This document shows positions 1-8,223 of a stretch of 64,000 nt of DNA, in pieces. The DNA is from Arthrobacter sp. EPSL27 (lineage in GTDB: Bacteria > Actinomycetota > Actinomycetes > Actinomycetales > Micrococcaceae): assembly GCF_001512305.1 (NCBI RefSeq), contig NZ_LNUT01000004.1, positions 239,811-303,810 of the forward strand, given 5' to 3'. The position numbers and the translations under genes were made by a program. How positions within the stretch are numbered: the stretch's first letter is position 1; each line of letters opens with the position of its first letter. A model generated the notes under the pieces. The model was not told the DNA's origin and made no database searches. It saw only the letters and a list, made by a program, of their open reading frames with translations.

Positions 1-102
1 GGGGGAAACGCCCGGTCCCATTCCGAACCCGGAAGCTAAGACCCACAGCGCCGATGGTACTGCACCCGGGAGGGTGTGGGAGAGTAGGTCACCGCCGGAA
101 CA
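1..102 (+). rRNA. rrf: 5S ribosomal RNA, 3' part
   Basis: The sequence has the typical 5S layout: a region with CCCATTCCGAACCCGGAAG, then the late stem-loop and the closing AGTAGGTCACCGCCGG. The 5' end, including the strand that closes helix I, lies outside the window, so this is a partial gene and probably the end of an rrn operon. The exact 3' end is uncertain by a few bases. A strong hairpin follows within about 12 bases. Confidence 0.93.
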
Positions 103-113
103 TCATTAGGTCG

Positions 114-143
114 AGGACCCCCGAACATAAGTTCGGGGGTCCT
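114..143 (+). terminator. rrn operon terminator hairpin
   Basis: A perfect 13-bp stem (AGGACCCCCGAAC paired with its complement) closes an ATAA loop directly after the 5S gene. No clear U-run follows, which is common for actinobacterial terminators. Confidence 0.85.
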
Positions 144-176
144 CCCGCATTTAAACCCCCAAACCACACCTGCAGG

Positions 177-356
177 GCACCCTCCCTCAGATCAGGAGGC
201 CCTGCCACGCACCCTCCCTCACATCCGGTCACCTGTCGCGCCGGCCCACGCACAAGCTGCAGGAGCGTCGGCTGCTGGCCGGCAGGATCTGCGGGAGCGT
301 CGGTAGTGCTCCCGCCATAAGTGAGGGAGCGTCGGTAGTGCGGGGCGCGGGTAAAG
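177..356. repeat. Short repeat array with 32-bp spacing
   Basis: GCACCCTCCCTCA occurs at 177 and 209. GGAGCGTCGG occurs in units starting at 261, 293 and 325, and the last two share the 17-mer GGGAGCGTCGGTAGTGC. In each group the units are exactly 32 bp apart. The two groups are in roughly opposite orientation: the complement of the first motif begins TGAGGGAG, and TGAGGGAGC also occurs at 322. The array fills the gap between the rrn terminator and the next gene. It may belong to a dispersed actinobacterial repeat family; no function can be assigned. Confidence 0.6.
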
Positions 357-359
357 TTG

Positions 360-866
360 ATGCCCATGGATAACCTTTTCAGCCACGCAGCCTCTGAAGC
401 CGCCGGGACAGCGGAGCCTGCCTCCACCGGCGAGCTCGACCCCGTGGTGTACACCGTGGTGGTGCCGGGCGCCGTCGCCCGTGCCTTTATGGGGTTCACG
501 GAGCACACCCACCTGTGGTGGCCGCTTGAGGAGCACAGCGTCTACGGCGCAGGCTCGTACGTGGAGTTTGAGGAGAACCTGGTCCTGGAGAGCGCTGACG
601 ACGGCAGGACGGCCGTCTGGGGTTCCATTGACGACTGGCAGCCGCCGCTGTCCTTCCACGCCAGCTGGCATCCCGGCACGTCCGCCGTCTGGTCCACAGA
701 GGTGCGGGTCGCGTTCCGGACAGTGGAGGACGGCACGGAGCTGCGCCTGGTCCACAGCGGCTGGGAAGGCGCCGAGGACCCTGCCGCGGCGCGCGCCGAC
801 TACGCGGCCGGCTGGCCCGGGGTCCTGGACCGCTTTGTCCGCTTTATGGGCGGCTCGGGAGCCTGA
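360..866 (+). CDS. SRPBCC/AHSA1-type ligand-binding domain protein
   Basis: A 168-residue protein with no signal peptide. It shows features of the START-like SRPBCC superfamily, in particular the AHSA1 (activator of Hsp90 ATPase homologue) group: an early strand with VYTVVVPGAVARAF, the WWPLEEHSV segment, alternating strands around VEFEENLVL, and a C-terminal amphipathic helix ending in LDRFVRFM. Members bind hydrophobic ligands in a cup-shaped cavity, and many are uncharacterised. The ATG at 360 overlaps a TTG at 357, and an ATG at 366 is also possible; no strong ribosome site separates them. It is flanked by the rrn repeat region and the convergent LacI gene, so context gives no function. 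Confidence 0.75.
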   Translation: MPMDNLFSHAASEAAGTAEPASTGELDPVVYTVVVPGAVARAFMGFTEHTHLWWPLEEHSVYGAGSYVEFEENLVLESADDGRTAVWGSIDDWQPPLSFHASWHPGTSAVWSTEVRVAFRTVEDGTELRLVHSGWEGAEDPAAARADYAAGWPGVLDRFVRFMGGSGA

Positions 867-994
867 AACCAGGCACGCGGGCCTAGGAGAGCGGTAAATC
901 AGCCGGCGCCGGGGCAGCCACAGCCCTGAGCCCGCCGGGGCGGCCACAGCGCAGAGCTTCACCCCTGAGCCCTAGCGCATGGTCCGGAGCAGCC

Positions 995-2026
995 CTAGCG
1001 CAGAGGCGTTGAGTCCTCGGGCGGAACGGCCGTGCTGGAGCGGATCACAAACCGCGTCGGGTATTCCGTGTCGGCATCCTCGGGGTCCCCGCCGCCGTCG
1101 AGCCGCGCCAGCAGGCGCCGCACGGCCAGCGCGCCCTGGCCGCGGGCGTCCTGGTCGATGGTGGTGAGGCCGAACACCTCGCCGAGCTCATGGCCGTCAA
1201 TCCCGATCACCGAAAGATCGGACGGCACCCGGAGCCCGAAATCCCGGGCGGCAAGAATGGTGCCGATCGCCATTTCATCGGAAGCGGCGAACACCGCCGT
1301 CGGCCGTTCCACAGAACTGCCCAGCAGCTGCCTGGCGCTGTCGTACGCGCCCTGGATGGTGAAGTCGGCGGAGACCTGCCACTCTGGCCGGACCTCCAGC
1401 CCGGCGTCCTTCATGGCCTTTTTGAACCCGGCCTGGCGGGTGCCCGGCAGGCGGAAGTCCTGGTCGTACGCGGCGTCCCCGGTCATGTGGGCGATCTTGC
1501 TGTGCCCGAGCTGGATCAGGTGCCGGGCCGCGGATTCGGCGATCGCCGAATCGTTGATGCGGATGGTCGAGGCGCCGGGCAGCGGCCCGCCGATCCCGAC
1601 GATGGGTCGGTGGATCGCGAGCAGCTGCTGGATCTCCGCCTCGCTGAGCTCCAGCGAGACCGCTATCACCGCATCCACGCGCTTGCGCAGCAGGAAATCG
1701 TTCAGGACGCTGTGCCGCCGGTCCTGGCCCTCGCTGACGTTGTAGAGCGTCAGGTCGTACCCGGCGTCCAGCAGCGTCGCCGAGACGCCCTCCACCACCG
1801 AGGAGAAGAACCAGCGGTGCACGGACGGAACCACCACGCCAACGTTGTGGTTCCGCCCGGAGGCCAGGCTGGACGCGTGGTAGGAGAGGACGAAGCCGAG
1901 TTCGGCCGCGGCGTTCTGCGCGCGTTCACGGCTGCGGGCGGAGACATTGCCCTTGCCGCTCAAGGCCCGCGAAACGGTGGCGATGGAGAGGCCAGCGCGC
2001 TCCGCGACGTCCTTGATGCCGGGCAT
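995..2026 (-). CDS. LacI-family transcriptional regulator (MalR-like)
   Basis: A 343-residue repressor. Residues 3-22 form the LacI helix-turn-helix (IKDVAERAGLSIATVSRALS). A PurR-like hinge and a periplasmic-binding-type effector domain follow (VGVVVPSVHRWFFSSVVEG, then an AVFAASDEMAIG motif and an SVIGIDGHE motif). The start is the ATG at 2026: the frame stays open upstream, but only this codon is preceded by a GGAGAG site and matches the family N-terminus. It begins 2 bp after the stop of the upstream GH13 gene and is very likely co-transcribed with it. Two LacI-type operators lie in the divergent region at 3854 and 4052. The likely role is maltose/maltodextrin-responsive repression of both arms; the effector is inferred from context only. 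Confidence 0.92.
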   Translation of the reverse strand: MPGIKDVAERAGLSIATVSRALSGKGNVSARSRERAQNAAAELGFVLSYHASSLASGRNHNVGVVVPSVHRWFFSSVVEGVSATLLDAGYDLTLYNVSEGQDRRHSVLNDFLLRKRVDAVIAVSLELSEAEIQQLLAIHRPIVGIGGPLPGASTIRINDSAIAESAARHLIQLGHSKIAHMTGDAAYDQDFRLPGTRQAGFKKAMKDAGLEVRPEWQVSADFTIQGAYDSARQLLGSSVERPTAVFAASDEMAIGTILAARDFGLRVPSDLSVIGIDGHELGEVFGLTTIDQDARGQGALAVRRLLARLDGGGDPEDADTEYPTRFVIRSSTAVPPEDSTPLR

Positions 2027-2028
2027 TC

Positions 2029-3822
2029 TTAGCTCTCCGCGTCCTCGATGTAGATTTCCAGCCAAACAGTTTCCCCTGAGCCTAACCGATGCCCTGAGCC
2101 GGGCGCCGCGGATGACCCGGGGACTTCCGCGCCGGCCTCCGGGGCGCTGCGCAGCAGCACCCGCCCGGCGGGCAGGTCCAGGGGTTCCCGGCCCGCGTTC
2201 AGCAGCACCAGGGTGCTGCCGTTGACGTAGGCCAGGGACGTGTCCGTGCACCAGTCCTCCGCCCAGGCCAACGACCCTTGGCCTAGGCCCAGGTCCCGCC
2301 GTGCGGCCAGCATGCGGCGGTACAGGTTGAGGTGCGACGACGGCGACGCGGCCTGGGCGTCGCGGGCCAGTCCGGCGAAGCTCGCCGGCTGGGGAAGCCA
2401 CGGTGCAGCGCCTGCGCCGAAGCCCGCGTTGGGCTCCGCAGCACGCCACGGCAGCGGCACCCGGCAGCCGTCGCGGCCCAGCCGTTCGCCTCCGGTCCGG
2501 GCGAACGTTGGGTCCTGGCGCTGGCTGTCCGGGATGTCGATGCCGTCGGGCAGGCCCAGTTCCTCGCCCTGGTACAGGTACGCGCCGCCGGGCAGGCCCA
2601 GCATAAACATCGAGGCCGCTGCGGCCCGCCTGCGGCCAAGGTCCTCGTCCGGCTGCGGGTCGCCGCTGCCGATCCCGTCGCCGTCGCGCGGTGCGTGCCC
2701 GTCGTAGCCGAACCGGGTGGCGTGCCGGACCACGTCGTGGTTGGAGAGCACCCAGGTGCTGGGGGCTCCGACGGCGTCGAGTGCCGTCAGGGACTCGGTG
2801 ATGATCCCGCGCATGCGGTGGACATCCAGGCCGGCGTGCAGGTAGGGGAAATTGAAGGCCTGGTGCATTTCGTCGGGCCGCACCCAGTCCGCCAGGCGGG
2901 GGAGCGGGTCAACGTTTGCTTCGGCGCACAGGATGCGGTCCGGTCCGTATTCGGCCAGGATCTGCCGCCACCTGCGGTAGATGTCGTGCAGCGCCGGCTG
3001 GCCGAACATCGGGGCGTCGTGGCCGGGGAAGCCGTCGCAGCTGTTCCCGTCGGCGCGGCCGCCCCATTCCGGCAGGCCGGGGGCCTTCACGAGGGCATGG
3101 GCAACGTCCACCCGGAAGCCGGCCACCCCACGGTCCAGCCAGAAGCGCAGGACGCGCTCGAACTCCTGGTGGACGGCGTCGTTGTCCCAGTTGAAGTCCG
3201 GCTGGGAGGTGTCGAACAGGTGCAGGTACCACTGGCCGGGTGTTCCGTCCGGTTCGGTGATCCGGGTCCAGGCCGGGCCGCCGAAGTGGGACTCCCAGTT
3301 GTTGGGCGGCTCCTCGCCGGAGGTCCCGCGGCCGTCGCGGAAAATGAACATGTCCCGTTCCGGGCTGCCGGCAGGTGCCGCCAAAGCTGCCTGGAAGGCG
3401 ACGTGCTGGTCCGAGCAGTGGTTGGGAACCAGGTCCACAATCATGCGCAGGCCAAGCCTGGTGGCTTCGGCCATCATGGCGTCAAAGTCCGCCAGGGTGC
3501 CGAACAACGGGTCGACGTCGCAGTAGTCGCTGACGTCGTAGCCGGCGTCGCGCTGCGGCGAGCGGTAGAACGGGGAGAGCCAGACGGCGTCGATCTCCAG
3601 CTCCGCCAGCTTCGGCAGCTCCGCGGTAATCCCGGCCAGATCGCCGATCCCGTCCCCGCTCAGGTCCCGGAAAGAGCGCGGATACACCTGGTAGATGACG
3701 GCGGACCGCCACCAGCCCGGGAGGTGGTCGGCGGGGTGAACCGGTGTCAGGGTGCCGGGAAAGACGCCGCCGTGCGGCAGGGCCGGATCGGCGGGGGCGA
3801 GGAGTGCTGAGTCAACGGACAT
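2029..3822 (-). CDS. GH13 alpha-glucosidase (maltase/oligo-1,6-glucosidase type)
   Basis: A 597-residue cytoplasmic glycoside hydrolase of family GH13. The (beta/alpha)8 barrel starts at VIYQVYPRSF. Catalytic residues are visible as the nucleophile Asp near 239 (GFRVDVAHAL), the acid/base Glu near 301 (CAEANVDP) and the transition-state Asp near 363 (SNHDVVRH). Conserved region I is VDLVPNHCSDQH. No signal peptide is present, so it should act on imported oligosaccharides, releasing glucose. The ATG at 3822 starts the family-typical N-terminus; the frame is open further upstream across the promoter and operator and is not used. It is divergent from malE and coupled to the LacI gene. Substrate preference (maltose, isomaltose or trehalose linkages) cannot be fixed from sequence alone. 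Confidence 0.93.
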   Translation of the reverse strand: MSVDSALLAPADPALPHGGVFPGTLTPVHPADHLPGWWRSAVIYQVYPRSFRDLSGDGIGDLAGITAELPKLAELEIDAVWLSPFYRSPQRDAGYDVSDYCDVDPLFGTLADFDAMMAEATRLGLRMIVDLVPNHCSDQHVAFQAALAAPAGSPERDMFIFRDGRGTSGEEPPNNWESHFGGPAWTRITEPDGTPGQWYLHLFDTSQPDFNWDNDAVHQEFERVLRFWLDRGVAGFRVDVAHALVKAPGLPEWGGRADGNSCDGFPGHDAPMFGQPALHDIYRRWRQILAEYGPDRILCAEANVDPLPRLADWVRPDEMHQAFNFPYLHAGLDVHRMRGIITESLTALDAVGAPSTWVLSNHDVVRHATRFGYDGHAPRDGDGIGSGDPQPDEDLGRRRAAAASMFMLGLPGGAYLYQGEELGLPDGIDIPDSQRQDPTFARTGGERLGRDGCRVPLPWRAAEPNAGFGAGAAPWLPQPASFAGLARDAQAASPSSHLNLYRRMLAARRDLGLGQGSLAWAEDWCTDTSLAYVNGSTLVLLNAGREPLDLPAGRVLLRSAPEAGAEVPGSSAAPGSGHRLGSGETVWLEIYIEDAES

Positions 3823-3853
3823 GCCGGTAATCGTAAGGCCGGACCAGCGAAAA

Positions 3854-3867
3854 TGAAAGCGCTTCCA
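3854..3867. promoter_or_regulatory. LacI-type operator 1
   Basis: TGAAAGCGCTTCCA is a near-perfect palindrome around a central GC/GC step, typical of LacI-family sites. It lies 32 bp upstream of the GH13 start and matches the operator at 4052. Confidence 0.78.
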
Positions 3868-4024
3868 GAAAAGACGGTCATATGCGGTTCCCTGCCCAGT
3901 CCCGGCCCTCACTCCGGGTGCTGCGCCACAATCCGCGGCCTTGCACAGAAATCCTGCTGCACCCCGCAGCCTCCGCTCCCGGGGCCGGATTCGGTCTGGA
4001 TGGTTACCCGCCGGTAGAGTGACT

Positions 4025-4052
4025 TTGCAAACGCGGACCAAGCATGTAACTT
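4025..4052 (+). promoter_or_regulatory. Possible malE promoter
   Basis: TTGCAA, a 16-base spacer and TAACTT give a weak sigma-70-type promoter whose -10 element abuts operator 2. Repressor bound there would block initiation. Matches are only 4/6 and about 3/6, so this is tentative. Confidence 0.4.
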
Positions 4053-4065
4053 GGAAGCGCTTGCA
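4052..4065. promoter_or_regulatory. LacI-type operator 2
   Basis: TGGAAGCGCTTGCA shares its GGAAGCGCTT core with the complement of operator 1. It lies in the malE upstream region, with the two centres 198 bp apart, which would allow looping between the divergent units by one regulator. Confidence 0.78.
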
Positions 4066-4067
4066 GC

Positions 4068-4083
4068 TGTGAGCCACATCACC
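4068..4083. promoter_or_regulatory. CRP/GlxR-like site upstream of malE
   Basis: TGTGAGCCACATCACC matches the CRP-family pattern TGTGA-N6-TCACA with one mismatch. A site identical at 14 of 16 positions lies at 14521 in front of msmK. It is adjacent to operator 2. Confidence 0.6.
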
Positions 4084-4170
4084 GACGATGCCACCAGGCC
4101 CCCGGAGTCTTCACCAGAGCCCTCGGACGGAGCCTTCAGCGTGGATGCAGCATTCATGAAAGGGACACCA

Positions 4171-5469
4171 ATGAAGGTGCAGAACACCCTCACAACCGGG
4201 ACCAGCCGCCGTGTATTCACGGCCGGCGCGATCTCCGTAGTCGCCGCTCTGGCGCTGAGCGCCTGCGGCGGGGCAGCCGCCACCGCTCCGGCCACGGCCA
4301 CCGCCAAGCCGGACCTCAAGGCCTCCGGGGCTAGCACCATCACCATGTGGGTCGACGCCGAGCGCTCGCCCGCATTGAAGGACATCACCGCCAAGTTCCA
4401 GGCCGACACGGGCATCGAAGTGAAGCTCGTCGTCAAGGACTTCGCAGCAGTCCGCGACGACTTCATCACCCAGGTCCCCACCGGCAAGGGCCCGGACCTG
4501 ATCGTTGGCCCGCACGACTGGGTAGGCAAGTTCGTCCAGAACGGCGTCATCGCCCCGGTTGAGCTGGGCGACAAGGCCTCCGCCTTCCAGGACTCCTCCA
4601 TCAAGGCCATGGCCTTCAACGGTTCTGTCTACGGCGTCCCGTACGCGATTGAGAACATCGCACTGCTCCGCAACACCGACATGGTGCCGGCAGCTGCCAA
4701 GACCTTCGACGAGGTCATCACCAACGGCAAGCAGGCCGTCGCCGACGGCAAGGCCGCCTTCCCGTTCCTGGTGGGCATGGACCCCAAGCAGGGCGATCCC
4801 TACCACCTGTACCCGCTGCAGGCCTCCATGGGTTCCCAGGTCTTCGGCAAAGCTGCCGACGGCGGTTACGATCCCAAGCAGCTCCTGATCGGCGACGCCG
4901 CCGGCGTCGAGTTCGCCAAGAAGCTGGCCGCCTGGGGTGACGCCGGCGAGAAGATCATCAACTCCAACATCACCGGTGACATTGCCAAGGAGAAGTTCCT
5001 GGCCGGCGAGTCCCCGTACTTCCTCACGGGCCCGTGGAACGTGCCGGATGTCCAGAAGAAGGGCATCAAGTTCGCTGTGGACGCGCTGCCCACCGCCGGT
5101 GACAAGCCGGCCCAGCCGTTCATCGGCGTCAACGGCTTCTTCATCAGCTCCAAGAGCGCCAACGCCCTGGCCACCAACGAGTTCGTCGCGAACTACCTCA
5201 CCTCCGAGGCAGCGCAGGATTCCATGTACAAGGCCGGCGGCCGTCCGCCGGCGCTGAAGGCATCCTTCGAGAAGGCCGCCAGCGATCCCGTCGTCGAGGC
5301 CTTCGGCAAGATCGGCGCCACCGGCGTCCCGATGCCGGCCATCCCGGAAATGAGCGCCGTCTGGGCTGACTGGGGAGCCACCGAGCTGGCCCTGATCAAG
5401 GGCCAGGGCGACCCGGCCGCCGACTGGGCCAAGATGGCCGAGAGCATCAAAGCCAAAATCGCGGGCTAG
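4171..5469 (+). CDS. malE: Maltose/maltodextrin ABC transporter substrate-binding lipoprotein
   Basis: A 432-residue extracytoplasmic binding protein of family 1. The N-terminus has a twin-arginine-like SRRVF motif (residues 12-16), a hydrophobic stretch and the lipobox LSAC with Cys32, so it is a membrane-anchored lipoprotein, possibly Tat-exported. MalE-type signatures include ITMWVDAERSPALKDI, GPDLIVGPHDW and the YFLTGPWNVPDV segment. The start at 4171 is preferred over the in-frame ATG at 4156 because AAAGGGA lies at the right distance. It is the first gene of the importer operon (malE-malF-malG-GH13), and repressor and CRP-like sites lie upstream. A large hairpin separates it from malF, as expected when the binding protein is made in excess. 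The exact sugar is inferred from the adjoining GH13 genes. Confidence 0.92.
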   Translation: MKVQNTLTTGTSRRVFTAGAISVVAALALSACGGAAATAPATATAKPDLKASGASTITMWVDAERSPALKDITAKFQADTGIEVKLVVKDFAAVRDDFITQVPTGKGPDLIVGPHDWVGKFVQNGVIAPVELGDKASAFQDSSIKAMAFNGSVYGVPYAIENIALLRNTDMVPAAAKTFDEVITNGKQAVADGKAAFPFLVGMDPKQGDPYHLYPLQASMGSQVFGKAADGGYDPKQLLIGDAAGVEFAKKLAAWGDAGEKIINSNITGDIAKEKFLAGESPYFLTGPWNVPDVQKKGIKFAVDALPTAGDKPAQPFIGVNGFFISSKSANALATNEFVANYLTSEAAQDSMYKAGGRPPALKASFEKAASDPVVEAFGKIGATGVPMPAIPEMSAVWADWGATELALIKGQGDPAADWAKMAESIKAKIAG

Positions 5470-5478
5470 TCCCCGCCC

Positions 5479-5525
5479 CGGTTCCTGACGGACCGCCACG
5501 TTCCGTAACGGACCGCCAGGAACCG
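5479..5525 (+). repeat. Inverted repeat after malE
   Basis: CGGTTCCTG (5479-5487) and CAGGAACCG (5517-5525) form a 9-bp inverted repeat whose loop contains the direct repeat ACGGACCGCCA. It lies just downstream of the malE stop and upstream of a stronger hairpin. Confidence 0.55.
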
Positions 5526-5534
5526 AACCGCACC

Positions 5535-5564
5535 GGGCCGGGCGGCAGCAATGCCGCCCGGCCC
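5535..5564 (+). terminator. malE-malF intergenic hairpin (partial terminator/mRNA stabiliser)
   Basis: A perfect 13-bp GC-rich stem (GGGCCGGGCGGCA and complement) closes a GCAA tetraloop. No U-run follows, so complete termination is unlikely. The position fits a stability or partial-termination element that raises malE expression over malF-malG. Confidence 0.7.
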
Positions 5565-5609
5565 GTTCCTGCACCGCCACCAGCTGCTCCCCAAGGACTG
5601 TAGACAGCC

Positions 5610-7259
5610 ATGACAGACACCGAACTCCGCCAGGCCGGCACCCCAAGCGCCGCAAAGGGCACGGCAACAGCCCCTGACGGCGCCCCCGGGCGCCCGGGCA
5701 AAAAGCGCCGCTGCTTCGGCCCCGACACCACCAAGGGCACCGTCGCCAAGATCGTGTTGCTGAGCCTGGTGGACGCCCTGGCCGTCTACGTCCTGATGAT
5801 GCTGTTCCTCAGCCAGTCCTGGGGTGCGCTGGCCGTCTCCTCCGCCGTCGTCCTGGCCATCAACTGGATCTACCTGCGCAAGGGCGGGCTCCCCGCGAAG
5901 TACCTGGCCCCGGGCGTCCTGTTCCTGCTGGTGTTCCAGGTGTTTGTGGTCCTGTTCAGCGGCTACATCGCCTTCACCAACTACGGCGACGGGCACAACA
6001 GCACCAAGGATGACGCGATCGCGGCCATCCAGCTCACCGCGCAGAAGCGGGTCCCCGATTCCCCGGCCTACAAGGCCGCCGTCCTCGCCAAGGACAACTC
6101 CTTCTACCTGCTCTTCACCGACCCGGACGGCAAGGCCTCGCTCGGCAACACCGAGACCCCGCTCGAGGAAGTCCCCGACGCCGGCACGGACTCCGCCGGC
6201 AAGGCCAACGCCGTGGACGGCTACCGGACGCTGACCTTCCAGGAAATCGTCGCGAACCAGCAGAGCATCCTCGCCATCACCGTCCCGGTCTCCGACGACC
6301 CGGCCGACGGGACCCTGCGCACGGCCGACGGCAGCAACGCCTACCAGTTCCAGCCGGCCCTGACCTACGACGCCGCCGCGGACACCTTCACCGACACCGA
6401 GTCCGGCGCCGTCTACCGGGACAACGGCAAGGGCGCCTTCGCGGACGCCAACGGCGAGACCCTCACCACCGGCTGGAAGATCGACGTCGGCATGGAGAAC
6501 TTCGCCCGCGCCTTCACCGATCCCAGCCTGCGCGGACCGCTGTTCGGCGTCATCCTCTGGACCTTCACGTTCGCCATCGCCTCCGTGGCACTGACCTTCG
6601 CGCTCGGGCTCTTCCTGGCCATCACCTTCAACCGTGAGGACCTGCGCGGCAAGAAGGTCTACCGGATCCTCATGATCCTGCCCTACGCCTTCCCCGCGTT
6701 CCTGTCCGGGCTGGTCTGGTCCGGCATCCTCAATCCCCAGTTCGGCTGGCTCAACCAGACCCTGCTGGGCGGGGCCACCATCGGGTGGCTCACGGAGCCC
6801 ACCCTGGCCAAGATCAGCGTGCTGGTGGTCAACCTCTGGCTCGGCTTCCCGTACATGTTCCTGGTCTGCACCGGCGCCCTGCAATCGCTGCCCACGGAAC
6901 TGGATGAGGCAGCCCGGATGGACGGCGCCGGCCCCTGGCGGGTGTTCCGCTCCATCAAGCTGCCCCTGCTGCTGGTGTCCATCGCGCCGCTGCTGATCTC
7001 CTCGTTCGCGTTCAACTTCAACAACTTCAACGTGATCTTTATGCTCACCGGCGGCGGACCGCGGTTCGCCGACACGGACCGGGACATCGGGGCCACGGAC
7101 ATCCTGATCACCCTGGTGTACAAAGTGGCGTTCGGGCAGGGCACCGGCCGCGACTACGGCCTCGCCAGCGCCCTGGCCATCATCATCTTCATCATTGTGG
7201 CCACGGTTTCGGCCATCAGCTTCAAACAGACCAAAGCACTCGAGGACGTGAACTCATGA
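5610..7259 (+). CDS. malF: Maltose-type ABC transporter permease MalF
   Basis: A 549-residue inner-membrane permease. After a cytoplasmic Pro/Lys-rich N-terminus there are about three membrane segments, then a large extracytoplasmic insertion (roughly residues 120-290) as in the MalF P2 domain. The conserved permease core and the EAA loop follow (DEAARMDGAGPWRVFRSIKLPL), which contacts the ATPase. It partners MalG and should use the MsmK-type ATPase encoded about 6 kb downstream, since no ATPase gene is in the operon. The stop overlaps the malG ATG by 4 bp. The P2-like insertion supports a MalF rather than a generic sugar permease assignment. Confidence 0.93.
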   Translation: MTDTELRQAGTPSAAKGTATAPDGAPGRPGKKRRCFGPDTTKGTVAKIVLLSLVDALAVYVLMMLFLSQSWGALAVSSAVVLAINWIYLRKGGLPAKYLAPGVLFLLVFQVFVVLFSGYIAFTNYGDGHNSTKDDAIAAIQLTAQKRVPDSPAYKAAVLAKDNSFYLLFTDPDGKASLGNTETPLEEVPDAGTDSAGKANAVDGYRTLTFQEIVANQQSILAITVPVSDDPADGTLRTADGSNAYQFQPALTYDAAADTFTDTESGAVYRDNGKGAFADANGETLTTGWKIDVGMENFARAFTDPSLRGPLFGVILWTFTFAIASVALTFALGLFLAITFNREDLRGKKVYRILMILPYAFPAFLSGLVWSGILNPQFGWLNQTLLGGATIGWLTEPTLAKISVLVVNLWLGFPYMFLVCTGALQSLPTELDEAARMDGAGPWRVFRSIKLPLLLVSIAPLLISSFAFNFNNFNVIFMLTGGGPRFADTDRDIGATDILITLVYKVAFGQGTGRDYGLASALAIIIFIIVATVSAISFKQTKALEDVNS

Positions 7260-8221
7260 ACGGGTCAGCACCAGGCACTGTCGCCACCACGCCGGCTCCG
7301 TCCGGCCCCGACGGCGGGGCACAGGCCACCGACGTCGACCGTCTCCGCGCGCTGCAGCGCCGGCGCCCGTTCGGCGTCTGGTTCAAGGACAAAGGCTGGC
7401 GGCACCTCGTCGGCATCGCCGTGACCCTCTTCGCGATCTTCCCGCTGCTCTACGTCCTGTCCGCGGCGTTCAACTCCACCGGCACACTGGTGGGCTCCAA
7501 CGCCCTGTTCAGCCGGATCGACTTCGGCAACTTCACCGAGCTGTTCAACAACCCCTCGCGGCCCTATGCCCGCTGGTTCGTGAACACCATGGTGGTGGGC
7601 GTCGTGACGTCCGCGGCCACTGTGTTCCTCGGCGCCATGGCGGCGTATGCGTTCTCCCGGATGCGGTTCAAGGGCCGCCGGATCGGCCTGCTGAGCCTGC
7701 TCCTGCTGCAGATGTTCCCGCAGCTGCTGGCCGTCGTCGCGATCTTCCTGCTCCTCAGCGGCATCTCCGAGGTGATCCCGGCGCTGGGCCTGGGCAGCCA
7801 GCTGGGCCTGATCATGGTCTACCTGGGCGGCGCCCTGGGCGTGAACACCTACCTGATGTACGGGTTCTTCAACACCGTCCCGCAGTCCCTCGACGAGGCC
7901 GCCAAGATCGACGGCGCCAGCCACACGCAGATCTTCTTCGGCATCATCATGCGGCTGGTCACCCCCATCCTGGCCGTGGTGGGCCTGCTGTCCTTCATCG
8001 CCATCTCCGGCGAATTCGTGATCGCGTCCGTGGTCCTCACCGACCCGGAGAGCCAGACCCTCGCCGTCGGGCTCTACTCCTTCGTGGCGCAGCAGCGTTC
8101 CGAGAACTGGGGCGTCTTCGCCGCCGGCGCCGTGCTGGCCGCCGTGCCCGTCATGGCCCTGTTCCTCTACCTGCAGCGCTACATCGTCAGCGGCCTCACC
8201 CAAGGTTCGGTGAAGGGCTAG
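7256..8221 (+). CDS. malG: Maltose-type ABC transporter permease MalG
   Basis: A 321-residue permease with six predicted membrane segments and the EAA motif DEAAKIDGASHTQIFFGII for ATPase coupling. The N-terminal 45 residues are cytoplasmic and Gly/Pro-rich. It forms the translocation pore with MalF. The ATG overlaps the malF stop (ATGA), indicating translational coupling. The next gene, a GH13 enzyme, starts 2 bp after its stop. Confidence 0.93.
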   Translation: MNGSAPGTVATTPAPSGPDGGAQATDVDRLRALQRRRPFGVWFKDKGWRHLVGIAVTLFAIFPLLYVLSAAFNSTGTLVGSNALFSRIDFGNFTELFNNPSRPYARWFVNTMVVGVVTSAATVFLGAMAAYAFSRMRFKGRRIGLLSLLLLQMFPQLLAVVAIFLLLSGISEVIPALGLGSQLGLIMVYLGGALGVNTYLMYGFFNTVPQSLDEAAKIDGASHTQIFFGIIMRLVTPILAVVGLLSFIAISGEFVIASVVLTDPESQTLAVGLYSFVAQQRSENWGVFAAGAVLAAVPVMALFLYLQRYIVSGLTQGSVKG

Positions 8222-8223
8222 CC

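Noticed and set aside
177..356. CRISPR-like array (regular 32-bp spacing).
   Set aside because: Repeats are short and imperfect, fall into two inverted groups, spacers are partly similar, and no cas genes are near.
2332..3810. Long plus-strand open frame opposite the GH13 glucosidase gene.
   Set aside because: It mirrors a clear enzyme gene on the other strand, has no recognisable domain and reflects GC-rich codon bias.
3823..4077. N-terminal extension of the GH13 glucosidase from an upstream start.
   Set aside because: The extension crosses the operators and promoter, and the family N-terminus begins at the ATG at 3822.
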